Source of the DNA: Clostridia bacterium
GTDB lineage: Bacteria; Bacillota; Clostridia; Christensenellales; Aristaeellaceae
Direction of reading: 5' to 3'
Length of the DNA: 40,278 nt
Assembly (NCBI GenBank): GCA_017434085.1
Contig: JAFRFY010000083.1
Location: 1 to 40,278, forward strand
Below the pieces are notes generated by a model that worked only from the letters and a program-made list of their open reading frames with translations, searched no databases and was not told where the DNA came from. This document shows, piece after piece, positions 25,456 through 32,806 of the stretch. The translations under genes were made by a program, and so were the position numbers. The first letter of the stretch is position 1. Every line of letters begins with the position of its first letter.

Positions 25456-25500
25456 TTGTCACACGAATGTTGTCACATTTCCATTCTGTTGTGTTACAAT
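25456..25500 (+). promoter_or_regulatory. promoter region with repeated TTGTCACA
   Basis: TTGTCACA occurs at 25456-25463 and again 14 bases on at 25470-25477. The second could serve as a -35 box (TTGTCA) for TACAAT at 25495-25500, although the 19-base spacing is long. Feeds the SH3 gene, 45 bases downstream. Confidence 0.5.
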
Positions 25501-25545
25501 TCAGTTGAAGCAAGGTCATATTCTTTACTGTTTGGAGGTTTCGGT

Positions 25546-26019
25546 ATGAAGAGAAAGACCATCCTGTGCCTGGCGCTGATCATGGCCCTGACCGTGGCGC
25601 TCATCAGCGCGTCCGCCGCCACGTGGACGATCATGAAGGTGACCGTGGACGGCGCGAGGGTGCGCAAGAGCGCCGGCAATTCCGACATCGTCACCACGCT
25701 CAAAAAGGGCACCAAGGTGATCTCCACCGGCAAGGCGAGCCAGTCCTACTACAAGATCATGACCCTGGGCGGCAAGGTCGGCTACATCTTCCGCGACCAC
25801 GTGGAGAAGCTGGGCACGGTGGATTCCACCCAGCTGTACAAGACGACCCAGAAGGTCAACCTCCGCAGGAAGGCCAGCAAGACCGCCAGCCGGGTGAAGA
25901 AGCTGGCCGCCGGGGAGTACGTGATGGTGATTTCCGTCGCCGACGGCTGGGCCCACGTCAAGACCATCGACGGCAAGCGCGGCTACGTCAACGAGTCGTA
26001 TCTGAAAAAGGCGGGCTGA
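25546..26019 (+). CDS. secreted double SH3-domain protein
   Basis: 157 residues from the ATG at 25546 (TTGGAGG upstream). A signal peptide (cleavage near ISASAATW) is followed by two bacterial SH3 domains: about 28-90 (VDGARVRKSAGNSDIVTTLK, ending GGKVGYIFRDHVEKLG) and 95-157 (VNLRRKASKTASRVKKLA, ending IDGKRGYVNESYLKKAG). These small domains bind cell-wall peptides or glycans. No enzyme domain or anchor is present, so it is probably a free or wall-bound adaptor. It has its own promoter and a terminator behind it, so it is a single-gene unit. It is strongly basic, as wall-binding proteins often are. Confidence 0.9.
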   Translation: MKRKTILCLALIMALTVALISASAATWTIMKVTVDGARVRKSAGNSDIVTTLKKGTKVISTGKASQSYYKIMTLGGKVGYIFRDHVEKLGTVDSTQLYKTTQKVNLRRKASKTASRVKKLAAGEYVMVISVADGWAHVKTIDGKRGYVNESYLKKAG

Positions 26020-26038
26020 TGCCCCGCCGCGGCCCCAC

Positions 26039-26070
26039 GCAGCCCCGCCGGGTTCATCCGGCGGGGCTGC
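26039..26070 (+). terminator. GC-rich terminator-like hairpin
   Basis: GCAGCCCCGCCGG (26039-26051) pairs perfectly with CCGGCGGGGCTGC (26058-26070), 13 base pairs with a six-base loop, but no T run follows. Placed after the SH3 gene. Confidence 0.7.
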
Positions 26071-26126
26071 GCGTATGATTAGACGATCAATATTAAAAAA
26101 ATACAGAAATCCATTAACCAAACGGG

Positions 26127-26166
26127 TTGAAATCCGCGTCGGGCTTTGGTATTATGATGTTATCAT
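26127..26166 (+). promoter_or_regulatory. promoter and possible operator of the sugar-importer operon
   Basis: TTGAAA (26127-26132), 17 bases, TATTAT (26150-26155). At the predicted start of transcription lies ATGAT-GTT-ATCAT (26154-26166), an inverted repeat that a repressor could use. The operon's first ATG is at 26214. Confidence 0.65.
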
Positions 26167-26213
26167 GATGTAATCCCGTGTGGATTGCATGAAAAAAACG
26201 ACAGGAGGTATTC

Positions 26214-27545
26214 ATGATGAGGAAGCTGTTGAGTGTTGTGCTTTGCCTGCTGCTGGCCGTGAGCGCGCTGGCCGTGGCGAGCGCGGAGAACGTGGTCGTC
26301 GAGGCTGTGCCGAACGAGGGCCAGTTCGAGGGCGAGGAGCTGAGCATACTGGTGTCCGCGGACTGGATGGGCAGCCGCTACGACGAGACCATCGCCCGCT
26401 TCGAGGAGACCTACGGCGTCACCGTGGACCTGCAGACCCTGCCCGCCGACCAGTACTTCAACGTGCTGACCAGCGACCTGGACAACGGCACCTGCCCCGA
26501 CGTGTTCTGGATCCAGTCCAACCCCGTGGGCGCCATCGAGTCCATGATCGGCGACCCCGAGAACCGCTGCATCGACTTCACCGGCGCCGACTGGCAGAAC
26601 GTCATGCCCGAGTCCCGGCAGTCCGCCTGCATCTCGGGCGGCAAGCTGTACGGCCTGCAGATCTGGCACAACAGCCCCGAGTACGTCATGGTCTACAACA
26701 AGACCCTGTTCGACGAGATGGGCCTGACCGCCCCCACCACCTACGCCGAGCTCAAGGACGTCTGCGCGAAGATCGCCGAGGCCGGCATCACCCCGTGGTT
26801 CATGGCGGGCGCGGACGGCTGGCGTCACCAGCTGGCCTTCTTCCAGATCGGCGGCGTGTATGAGGAGGCCCAGCCCGGCCTGTACGAGGCGCTGAACACC
26901 AACAAGGCCACCTTCGCCGGCAACGCCAAGATGCTGGAGGTGCTGGAGCAGTTCAAGGAGCTTTCCGACCTGGGCTACTTCGGCGAGGACTGGATCGGCA
27001 CCGATTCCGCCAACCAGTCCAACGAGTTCGGTGACCGCACCATCGCCTTCACCATCGAGAACTCCTCCACCATCAAGCAGATCAAGGACGACACCGGCAC
27101 CACCGACGAGTTCGGCCTGTTCCTGATCCCGCTGGGCGACAACACCTGGTACACCACCAGCCCCGCCGGCCCCACCATGTTCGGCTACAAGGGCACCGAG
27201 CACGAGGACTTGGTGCGCGCGTGGTTCCAGTTCGTCTGCACGCCGGAAAGCCTGCAGGAGATCCTGGACAACTCTCCCAAGTACACCAACCTGCACGTGA
27301 ACGTGGACATCGAGCAGCACTGGCTGCCCGAGGAAGAGGCGTTCATGGAGACCATCCCGCCGGAGAAGCTGGAGTGCTGCGTGCTGCAGAACGGCACCAA
27401 GTACACCAACGACTACTGGATGCAGTTCGGTCAGGACATGATTGAGTACATCCAGGGCGGCATCGACGCCAACGAGGTGCTCGCCCGCATGGACGGCTAC
27501 CGCGCTGAGGCCGCCGCCACCGTCGGCGACGAGTACTGGAAGTAA
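26214..27545 (+). CDS. CUT1-type sugar ABC transporter substrate-binding protein
   Basis: 443 residues (442 from the second ATG at 26217; AGGAGGT fits either). Signal peptide ends AVASAEN with no lipobox cysteine. Family 1 extracellular solute-binding fold: ELSILVSADWMGSRYDETIA, VTVDLQTLPADQYFNVLTSD, LDNGTCPDVFWIQSNPVG, LQIWHNSPEYVMVYNKTLFD and ITPWFMAGADGWRHQLAFF. Such proteins bind oligosaccharides, glycerol phosphates or, in some cases, nucleosides; the enzymes downstream (URO-D-like, nucleoside phosphorylase) make a plain sugar less certain. First gene of a 26214-32791 gene row. Confidence 0.92.
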   Translation: MMRKLLSVVLCLLLAVSALAVASAENVVVEAVPNEGQFEGEELSILVSADWMGSRYDETIARFEETYGVTVDLQTLPADQYFNVLTSDLDNGTCPDVFWIQSNPVGAIESMIGDPENRCIDFTGADWQNVMPESRQSACISGGKLYGLQIWHNSPEYVMVYNKTLFDEMGLTAPTTYAELKDVCAKIAEAGITPWFMAGADGWRHQLAFFQIGGVYEEAQPGLYEALNTNKATFAGNAKMLEVLEQFKELSDLGYFGEDWIGTDSANQSNEFGDRTIAFTIENSSTIKQIKDDTGTTDEFGLFLIPLGDNTWYTTSPAGPTMFGYKGTEHEDLVRAWFQFVCTPESLQEILDNSPKYTNLHVNVDIEQHWLPEEEAFMETIPPEKLECCVLQNGTKYTNDYWMQFGQDMIEYIQGGIDANEVLARMDGYRAEAAATVGDEYWK

Positions 27546-27558
27546 TCGCAATCGCGCG

Positions 27559-27627
27559 AAGGCCGGACATCGATCAATTGGATTCTTCATATCAACGTGA
27601 AGAACCAATCATTCGGTGTCCGGCCTT
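27559..27627 (+). promoter_or_regulatory. long two-part hairpin between binding protein and permease genes
   Basis: AAGGCCGGACA (27559-27569) pairs with TGTCCGGCCTT (27617-27627). Inside, ATTGGATTCTTCA (27577-27589) pairs with TGAAGAACCAAT (27598-27609) with one bulge. No long T run follows. Such hairpins typically protect or partly stop the upstream message, giving more binding protein than permease. Confidence 0.75.
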
Positions 27628-27651
27628 GTGCAACAAGAGGGTGTCGAGGGC

Positions 27652-28530
27652 ATGAACAAGAAGAAAGTCTATCCCCAGTGGTTCCTGCTGATACCGCTGG
27701 CGTTGTACGTGCTGTTTTTCCTGCTCCCCAGCGTGCTGGGCGTATTCTATTCCTTCACGGACTGGAGCAAGAGCACGCCGAAGACGGGCCTGCACTTCGT
27801 GGGGCTTAAAAACTACATCGAAATATTCACGTCGAGCAAGAGCTACTCCAGCGGCATACTGAACACGCTCAAGTTCACGGTCGTCTCCAACATCATCAAG
27901 ATCGTGCCCGCGCTGTTTTTGGCGATCATACTCTTTGAGGGCATGAAGGGCATGGGTGCGTACCGCACGCTGTTCTACCTGCCCTCGATCATACCGTTCG
28001 TGATCATCGGCATCATATTCACCTCCGTGCTGAACTACAAAAACGGCATGCTCAACGGGGCGCTGCAGGCCGTCGGGCTGGGCTTTTTAAAACAAAAGTG
28101 GCTGTCGGACCTGAACGTGGTGTGGAAGTCGATCTACCTGGTGGACGCCTGGCGCGGCATGGGCTACGTGATGACCATATTCATGACCGGGTTAAGCGCC
28201 ATCGACAAAACCTACTACGAGGCCGCCAAGGTGGACGGCGCCAACTTCTGGCAGCGGCTTTGGAATGTGACCCTGCCGATGATGCGCGGGGCCATCATGA
28301 TCAACCTGGTGTTTGGCGTGACCTACGGCCTCAAGGTGTTCGACATCATCTACGTGCTCACCAACGGCGGCCCCGGCCACGCCACGGAGGTCATGACCAC
28401 CTACTCCTTCCAGTTCTACGGCGCGGGGCAGTACGGCATGGCCACGGCCTTCAACTCCATACTGCTGCTGGTCACCGCGGTGGCGGGCATACTGATCGTC
28501 CGCGGGATGAGCCGAAAGGGGGTCGCCTGA
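27652..28530 (+). CDS. CUT1-type sugar ABC permease, MalF/UgpA type
   Basis: 292 residues from the ATG at 27652, preceded by GAGGG; a GTG start 12 codons earlier lies inside the hairpin and is less likely. Six helices, beginning LLIPLALYVLFFLLPSVLGV, with SFTDWSKS, GLKNYIEIFTSS and the ATPase-contact loop YYEAAKVDGANFWQRLWNVT then LPMM. IYVLTNGGPGHATEVMTTYS near the end is the usual MalF-type signature. Pairs with the next gene to make the importer channel. Confidence 0.93.
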   Translation: MNKKKVYPQWFLLIPLALYVLFFLLPSVLGVFYSFTDWSKSTPKTGLHFVGLKNYIEIFTSSKSYSSGILNTLKFTVVSNIIKIVPALFLAIILFEGMKGMGAYRTLFYLPSIIPFVIIGIIFTSVLNYKNGMLNGALQAVGLGFLKQKWLSDLNVVWKSIYLVDAWRGMGYVMTIFMTGLSAIDKTYYEAAKVDGANFWQRLWNVTLPMMRGAIMINLVFGVTYGLKVFDIIYVLTNGGPGHATEVMTTYSFQFYGAGQYGMATAFNSILLLVTAVAGILIVRGMSRKGVA

Positions 28531-28531
28531 C

Positions 28532-29371
28532 ATGGTCAACAGCAAGGCAAGGCGAGCCATGCGGCTGACCGCCGTACTCAAACAGGTTGTATGCGTGCTG
28601 TTATCGCTGGCGGTGGTCGCGCCGCTGTACCTGGTGCTCATCAACTCCTTCAAGACCAAGGGCGAGGCCGCCCGCATGAACCTGAACCTGCCCACCCAGT
28701 GGGTGTTCACCAACTACGCGGAGGTCATCAAAAAGGCCAAGCTGATGACGGGCTTCGGCAACAGCCTGCTCTACGCCTTCGCCTCCACCACCGCGGGGGT
28801 GCTGCTGTGCGCCATGGCGGCCTACGTGTTGAGCCGCAAGCGCACGAAGCTCAACAACTTCATCTACTACTTCTTCATCTGCGGCCTGTTCTTCCCGGTG
28901 AACTACGTTACCCTGGTGCGGGTGTTCCAGTGGATGCACCTGACCAACACCCACCTGGGCATCATACTGGTGTTCACCAGCGCCATGATCCCCTTCTGCG
29001 TGTTCACGATCTACAGCTTTGTGGAGACCATCCCCACAGAGCTCGACGAGGCCGCGGTGATCGACGGCGCGCCGCCGACGATGATGTTCTTCCGCGTCAT
29101 ACTGCCGCTTCTGAAGCCCACGCTGATGACCTGCTTCATACTCCAGTTCATGGGCGTGTGGAACGACTTTCTGACGCCGCTGTACCTGTCCTCCAAGAGC
29201 AAGCTGTTCCCGATGACCATGTCGGTGTACCAGTTCTTCGGCAAGGAGGGCAGCAACTGGAACTACGTGTTCGCCGACATCGTGATGACCGTCATCCCCG
29301 TGGTGGCGGTGTACGCCGTCGGCCAGCGCTACATCATCGGCGGCGTGACCGCCGGCGCGGTGAAGGGATGA
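28532..29371 (+). CDS. CUT1-type sugar ABC permease, MalG/UgpE type
   Basis: 279 residues, six helices. Signatures: LVLINSFKTKGEAARMNLNL then PTQWVFTNY, a LLYAFASTTAGVLLCAMAAY membrane part, and the contact loop ELDEAAVIDGAPPTMMFFRV followed by ILPLLKP. ATG is one base after the previous stop, so translation is coupled. No ATP-binding protein gene is in this operon, which is usual for CUT1 importers that share one MsmX/MsiK-type ATPase encoded elsewhere. A repeat block follows at once, before the URO-D-like gene. Confidence 0.93.
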   Translation: MVNSKARRAMRLTAVLKQVVCVLLSLAVVAPLYLVLINSFKTKGEAARMNLNLPTQWVFTNYAEVIKKAKLMTGFGNSLLYAFASTTAGVLLCAMAAYVLSRKRTKLNNFIYYFFICGLFFPVNYVTLVRVFQWMHLTNTHLGIILVFTSAMIPFCVFTIYSFVETIPTELDEAAVIDGAPPTMMFFRVILPLLKPTLMTCFILQFMGVWNDFLTPLYLSSKSKLFPMTMSVYQFFGKEGSNWNYVFADIVMTVIPVVAVYAVGQRYIIGGVTAGAVKG

Positions 29372-29375
29372 AGCA

Positions 29376-29438
29376 GGCAGTAGGGAGTAGGCAACAGGGA
29401 GTAGGGGAACCTCGTAGGGGCGATGCCCTCATCGCCCG
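29376..29438 (+). repeat. heptamer run plus hairpin repeat
   Basis: GGCAGTA, GGGAGTA, GGCAACA, GGGAGTA (29376-29403), then CGTAGGGGCGATGCCCTCAT with CGCCCG after it (29413-29438), whose GGGCGATG and CATCGCCC arms pair. Same order and strand as at 35246-35500. It sits between the permease and the URO-D-like gene, apparently inside the operon. Confidence 0.85.
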
Positions 29439-29476
29439 TCGGACTGAACGGCGATAATCAAAGGAGATATCTTGCC

Positions 29477-30640
29477 ATGCTCTATAAGAAGGACTGGGCA
29501 CAGACCCGGGAGAAATGGGTCAACTACTGGAAGCAGTGCAACACCGGGCGGCCGCTGATGCACGTGCTGGCGAGGAAGCCCGAGCTGGAGCGGTACGTGG
29601 GGAAAAAGGCCCCGGGCGGCGTGAACGATTCCATCATCTGCCAGGGGCGCTACTACACCCTGCCGGAGGAGCTCTGGTGGCGCGACCTCGACGACAAGTA
29701 TTTGAACGCCCGCGGGCTGGCGGAGCGCTACCGCGTGTTCTGCGAAAACCACCTGTTCCTGGCGGAGAGCTTTCCGAACCTGGACGTGTGCCTGGGCCCC
29801 GGCTCCACCGCCGCCTACCTGGGCAGCGACGTGGGCTTCTCCGAGGACACCATATGGTTCAAGCCCTGCGTTAAGGAGGACTGGGACGATCACCCCGAGA
29901 TACGCTTCGACCCCGAAAACCCCTGGTTCAGCCGCCATTTGAAGCTGGTGGCCGACGCCCGGCGGCTGATGGGCGACGACGTGCTGCTGGACATGCCGGA
30001 CCTGATGGAGAACCTGGACGTGCTGTCCTCGCTGCGGGGCGCGCAGGAGCTGATGATGGACCTGATCGAGGACCCGGACATGATCAGGGCGCGGGTGGAT
30101 CAGGTCACGAAGGCCTATTTCCCGATATTCGACGCCTTCTACGCGCATGTGAAGGACGCTGAAGGCGGCAACGCCTACAACTGCTTCCAGATCTGGGCCC
30201 CCGGCAAGCTGGCCAAGCTCCAGTGCGACGCCTCCGCCATGATGTCCACGCAGATGTTCGACGACTTCGTGCTGGACTCCCTGCGCGCGCAGACCGAATA
30301 CCTGGACTTCTCCATGTACCACCTGGACGGCCCCGGGGCCATCAAGCACCTGGACAGCCTGATGAGCCTCGACCGGCTCAACGCCCTGCAGTGGACCCCC
30401 GGCGAGCCTGGCCCCGACGGCACGAAGGAACAGTGGGATATCGTGTACGACAAAGCCACCGCCGCGGGCAAGTCCATATGGGTGCACGTGTGCAACGGCG
30501 GCGTGGACGACTGGATCCGCGGCACCGACCACATCGTGCAGCGCTACGGCGTCAAGGGCACCTTCCTGTGGTATCCCGAGATGTCCCTCACTGACGCCGA
30601 GAAGCTGCTGACCTACGCCGACACCCACTGGCGCGCGTGA
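29477..30640 (+). CDS. uroporphyrinogen-decarboxylase-like (URO-D fold) protein
   Basis: 387 residues from the ATG at 29477 (AAGGAGAT nine bases ahead). It resembles the large set of clostridial URO-D-fold proteins related to corrinoid methyltransferases such as MtaA: FDPENPWFSRHLKLVADARR, MLDMPDLMENLD-type segment (LLDMPDLMENLDVLSSLRGA), FQIWAPGKLAKLQCDASAMM, YHLDGPGAIKHLDSLMS and IWVHVCNGGVDDWI. The H-x-C of the zinc site in methyltransferases is present (HVC), but the later cysteine that completes that site is missing, so activity is uncertain. It is not the heme-pathway enzyme by length and motifs. Its place after a sugar-type importer suggests action on the imported compound, though no corrinoid protein gene is near. 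Confidence 0.8.
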   Translation: MLYKKDWAQTREKWVNYWKQCNTGRPLMHVLARKPELERYVGKKAPGGVNDSIICQGRYYTLPEELWWRDLDDKYLNARGLAERYRVFCENHLFLAESFPNLDVCLGPGSTAAYLGSDVGFSEDTIWFKPCVKEDWDDHPEIRFDPENPWFSRHLKLVADARRLMGDDVLLDMPDLMENLDVLSSLRGAQELMMDLIEDPDMIRARVDQVTKAYFPIFDAFYAHVKDAEGGNAYNCFQIWAPGKLAKLQCDASAMMSTQMFDDFVLDSLRAQTEYLDFSMYHLDGPGAIKHLDSLMSLDRLNALQWTPGEPGPDGTKEQWDIVYDKATAAGKSIWVHVCNGGVDDWIRGTDHIVQRYGVKGTFLWYPEMSLTDAEKLLTYADTHWRA

Positions 30641-30660
30641 CCGACGAAGGGAGCGATCAT

Positions 30661-31401
30661 ATGAAACAGCCGCACATCGCGCTGGACGAATCGCTGGGTA
30701 TAAAGTACGCCCTGCTGCCCGGCGACCCCGCCCGCGTCGACCGCATCAAGGCATTTCTGGAGGACCCTCGGGAGCTCGCGTACAACCGGGAATACCGCAG
30801 CGTCCGCGGGCGCTACAAGGGTGTGGACGTGCTGGCGATGTCCACGGGCATGGGCGGCTGCTCCGTCGGCATCGCCGTGGAGGAGCTTCGCAACATCGGC
30901 GTGCGCGCGGCCATCCGCGTGGGCTCCTGCGGCGCGCTGCAGAAGGGTATCGGCCTGGGCGATCTGATCGTCGTCTCCGGCGCGGTGCGCGACGACGGCG
31001 CGTCCAAGGCGTATCTCCCGAACATCTACCCCGCCTACGCGGACATCCGGCTATTGTCGTGCATACTCGACGCCGCCGCCGCGCTGGGCGTGCCCTTCCA
31101 CGAGGGCGTCGCCCACAGCCACGAGAGCTTCTACCACGACGAGGCGGACGAGGTGAGCGCGTACTGGTCGAAGAAGGGCGTGCTGGGCGCGGACATGGAG
31201 AGCGCCGCGCTTCTGACCATCGGACGCCTGCGCGGCATGAGGGCCGCCTCGATACTCAACAACGTGGTGCTGTACGGCGCGGACACCGCGGACGCCGTCG
31301 GCGATTACGCGAACGGCGCATCGGCGACCGCCCGCGGCGAGCGCGACGCCATCCGCGTGGCGCTGGAGGCGGTTGTGAGGCTTTCAGGGAGTAGGGAGTA
31401 G
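30661..31401 (+). CDS. nucleoside phosphorylase (uridine phosphorylase-like)
   Basis: 246 residues, the size of PNP/UDP phosphorylases of the trimeric-hexameric class. LLPGDPARVDRIKAFL near residue 17, MSTGMGGCSVGIAVEEL near 60, AIRVGSCGAL near 84 and ADMESAALLTIGRLRGMRAA near 178 mark phosphate-, sugar- and base-binding parts. It cleaves a nucleoside with phosphate to base and pentose 1-phosphate in the cytoplasm. AGGGAG precedes the ATG. The URO-D-like gene ends 20 bases before. Its last codons (GSRE and stop) are made of the heptamer repeat at 31387-31407, so the native C-terminus may have been replaced. Confidence 0.9.
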   Translation: MKQPHIALDESLGIKYALLPGDPARVDRIKAFLEDPRELAYNREYRSVRGRYKGVDVLAMSTGMGGCSVGIAVEELRNIGVRAAIRVGSCGALQKGIGLGDLIVVSGAVRDDGASKAYLPNIYPAYADIRLLSCILDAAAALGVPFHEGVAHSHESFYHDEADEVSAYWSKKGVLGADMESAALLTIGRLRGMRAASILNNVVLYGADTADAVGDYANGASATARGERDAIRVALEAVVRLSGSRE

Positions 31402-31407
31402 GGAGTA
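31387..31407 (+). repeat. three GGGAGTA heptamers at the end of the phosphorylase gene
   Basis: GGGAGTA occurs three times in a row, each followed by G, so TAG stands at 31392, 31399 and 31406, one in each frame. The second is the stop codon used. The same heptamer opens the array at 35246 and the block at 29376. Confidence 0.9.
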
Positions 31408-31432
31408 GGGACATCCTCCGGAAGGAGATATA

Positions 31433-32791
31433 ATGAACCAAAATTACTACGGGCAGATCATGAAGCTGACGGTCCCCATCATACTGCAAAACCTGCTGAG
31501 CACCGCGGTGAGCTCGGCGGACGTCATCATGCTCAACTACGTGGGGCAGGCGCACATCGCGGCGGTATCGCTGGCGACACACTACTCCAGCATACTGTTC
31601 ATGATACTCTACGGCATCGGCACCGGCGTGATCATGCTCGGGGCCCAGTACTACGGCAAGAAGGATATGCGGGCCATCCACCTGGTGCAGGGCATCGCGC
31701 TGCGCTTTTCGATGATCTGCGCCGGGCTGTTCGCGCTGGGGGCGATGCTCTTCCCCGAGGGCATGATGCGCGTATTCACCCACGATCCGGAGCTCATAAG
31801 CATCGGCGCGCGCTACCTAAGCAGCATCAGCGTGGCGTACCTGTGCTGGGGGGTCATCGAGATCTACCTGTCAACGCTTCGCAGCATCGGCCGGGTGGCC
31901 ATCTCCACGGCGCTCAACACCGTCGCCTTCTCCCTCAACATACTGCTCAACGCGGTGTTCATATTCGGGCTGTTCGGCGCGCCGAAGCTGGGGGCCATGG
32001 GCGTGGCGCTGGCCACCTCCATCTCCCGGGCGGTGGAGCTTATACTGTGCCTGGTCGTCTCCGCCCGGAGCCGGGACGTGAAGCTTCAGTTCTCGGCGAT
32101 ATTTGAATCCAACGCCCTGCTTTTGAAGGACTTCATCCGCATGGCGCTGCCCGCCGTATTGAACGACGCCTCCTGGGGCCTGGCCTTCTCGATGTACTCC
32201 GTGGTGATCGGCCACTTCCTGGGCAGCGACATGGTGGCGGCCAACTCCTTCGCCCACCTGGCGCACAGCTTCGGCACCATACTGGCGTTCAGCGTGGCCA
32301 GCGGCGGCAGCATACTGCTGGGGCAGCTCATCGGCGAGAACCGGCTGGCGCACGCGGAACGCGCCGCCGCCGACATGATGCGCCTGACGGTGCTGTTCGG
32401 AGCCATCGGAGGGGTGATCATACTGGCGGTGCGGCCCGTCATGCTGAATTTCGCCGATCTGAACGCCACCGGCAAGGGCTACCTGAGCGTCATGCTGCTC
32501 ATCTGTTCCTACTACGTGATGGGCGCGGCGGTCAACACCTCGCTGATCGCGGGGGTGTTCCGCGCGGGCGGCGACAGCCGGTGGGGCTTCATCTGCGATA
32601 CCATCGACATGTGGGGCTACGGCGTGCCGCTGGCCTTCCTGTCCGCCGCGGTGCTCAGGCTGCCCCCGCTGTGGGTGTATTTTTTGATGTGTACGGATGA
32701 ATTCGTCAAGTGGCCGTGGGTGATCGCCCACTACAAGAGCAAGAAATGGCTCAAAAACATCACCCGGGACGATCTGTACGCCCCGGGTTGA
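31433..32791 (+). CDS. MATE-family efflux transporter
   Basis: 452 residues with twelve hydrophobic segments in two similar halves, the normal size for MATE. Starts IMKLTVPIILQNLLSTAVSS ADVIM with the first-helix pattern (PIILQNLLSTAVSSADVIML), then YGIGTGVIMLGAQYYGKKDM, and in the second half MALPAVLNDASWGLAFSMYS. MATE proteins export drugs or metabolites by sodium or proton exchange. GGAAGGAGAT lies just before the ATG and the gene is 31 bases behind the phosphorylase, so it appears to be last in the same row. It may discharge a product or analogue of the imported compound. Converges with the GH31 gene after 15 bases. Confidence 0.93.
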   Translation: MNQNYYGQIMKLTVPIILQNLLSTAVSSADVIMLNYVGQAHIAAVSLATHYSSILFMILYGIGTGVIMLGAQYYGKKDMRAIHLVQGIALRFSMICAGLFALGAMLFPEGMMRVFTHDPELISIGARYLSSISVAYLCWGVIEIYLSTLRSIGRVAISTALNTVAFSLNILLNAVFIFGLFGAPKLGAMGVALATSISRAVELILCLVVSARSRDVKLQFSAIFESNALLLKDFIRMALPAVLNDASWGLAFSMYSVVIGHFLGSDMVAANSFAHLAHSFGTILAFSVASGGSILLGQLIGENRLAHAERAAADMMRLTVLFGAIGGVIILAVRPVMLNFADLNATGKGYLSVMLLICSYYVMGAAVNTSLIAGVFRAGGDSRWGFICDTIDMWGYGVPLAFLSAAVLRLPPLWVYFLMCTDEFVKWPWVIAHYKSKKWLKNITRDDLYAPG

Positions 32792-32806
32792 TGAAAACCG
32801 ATCGGA

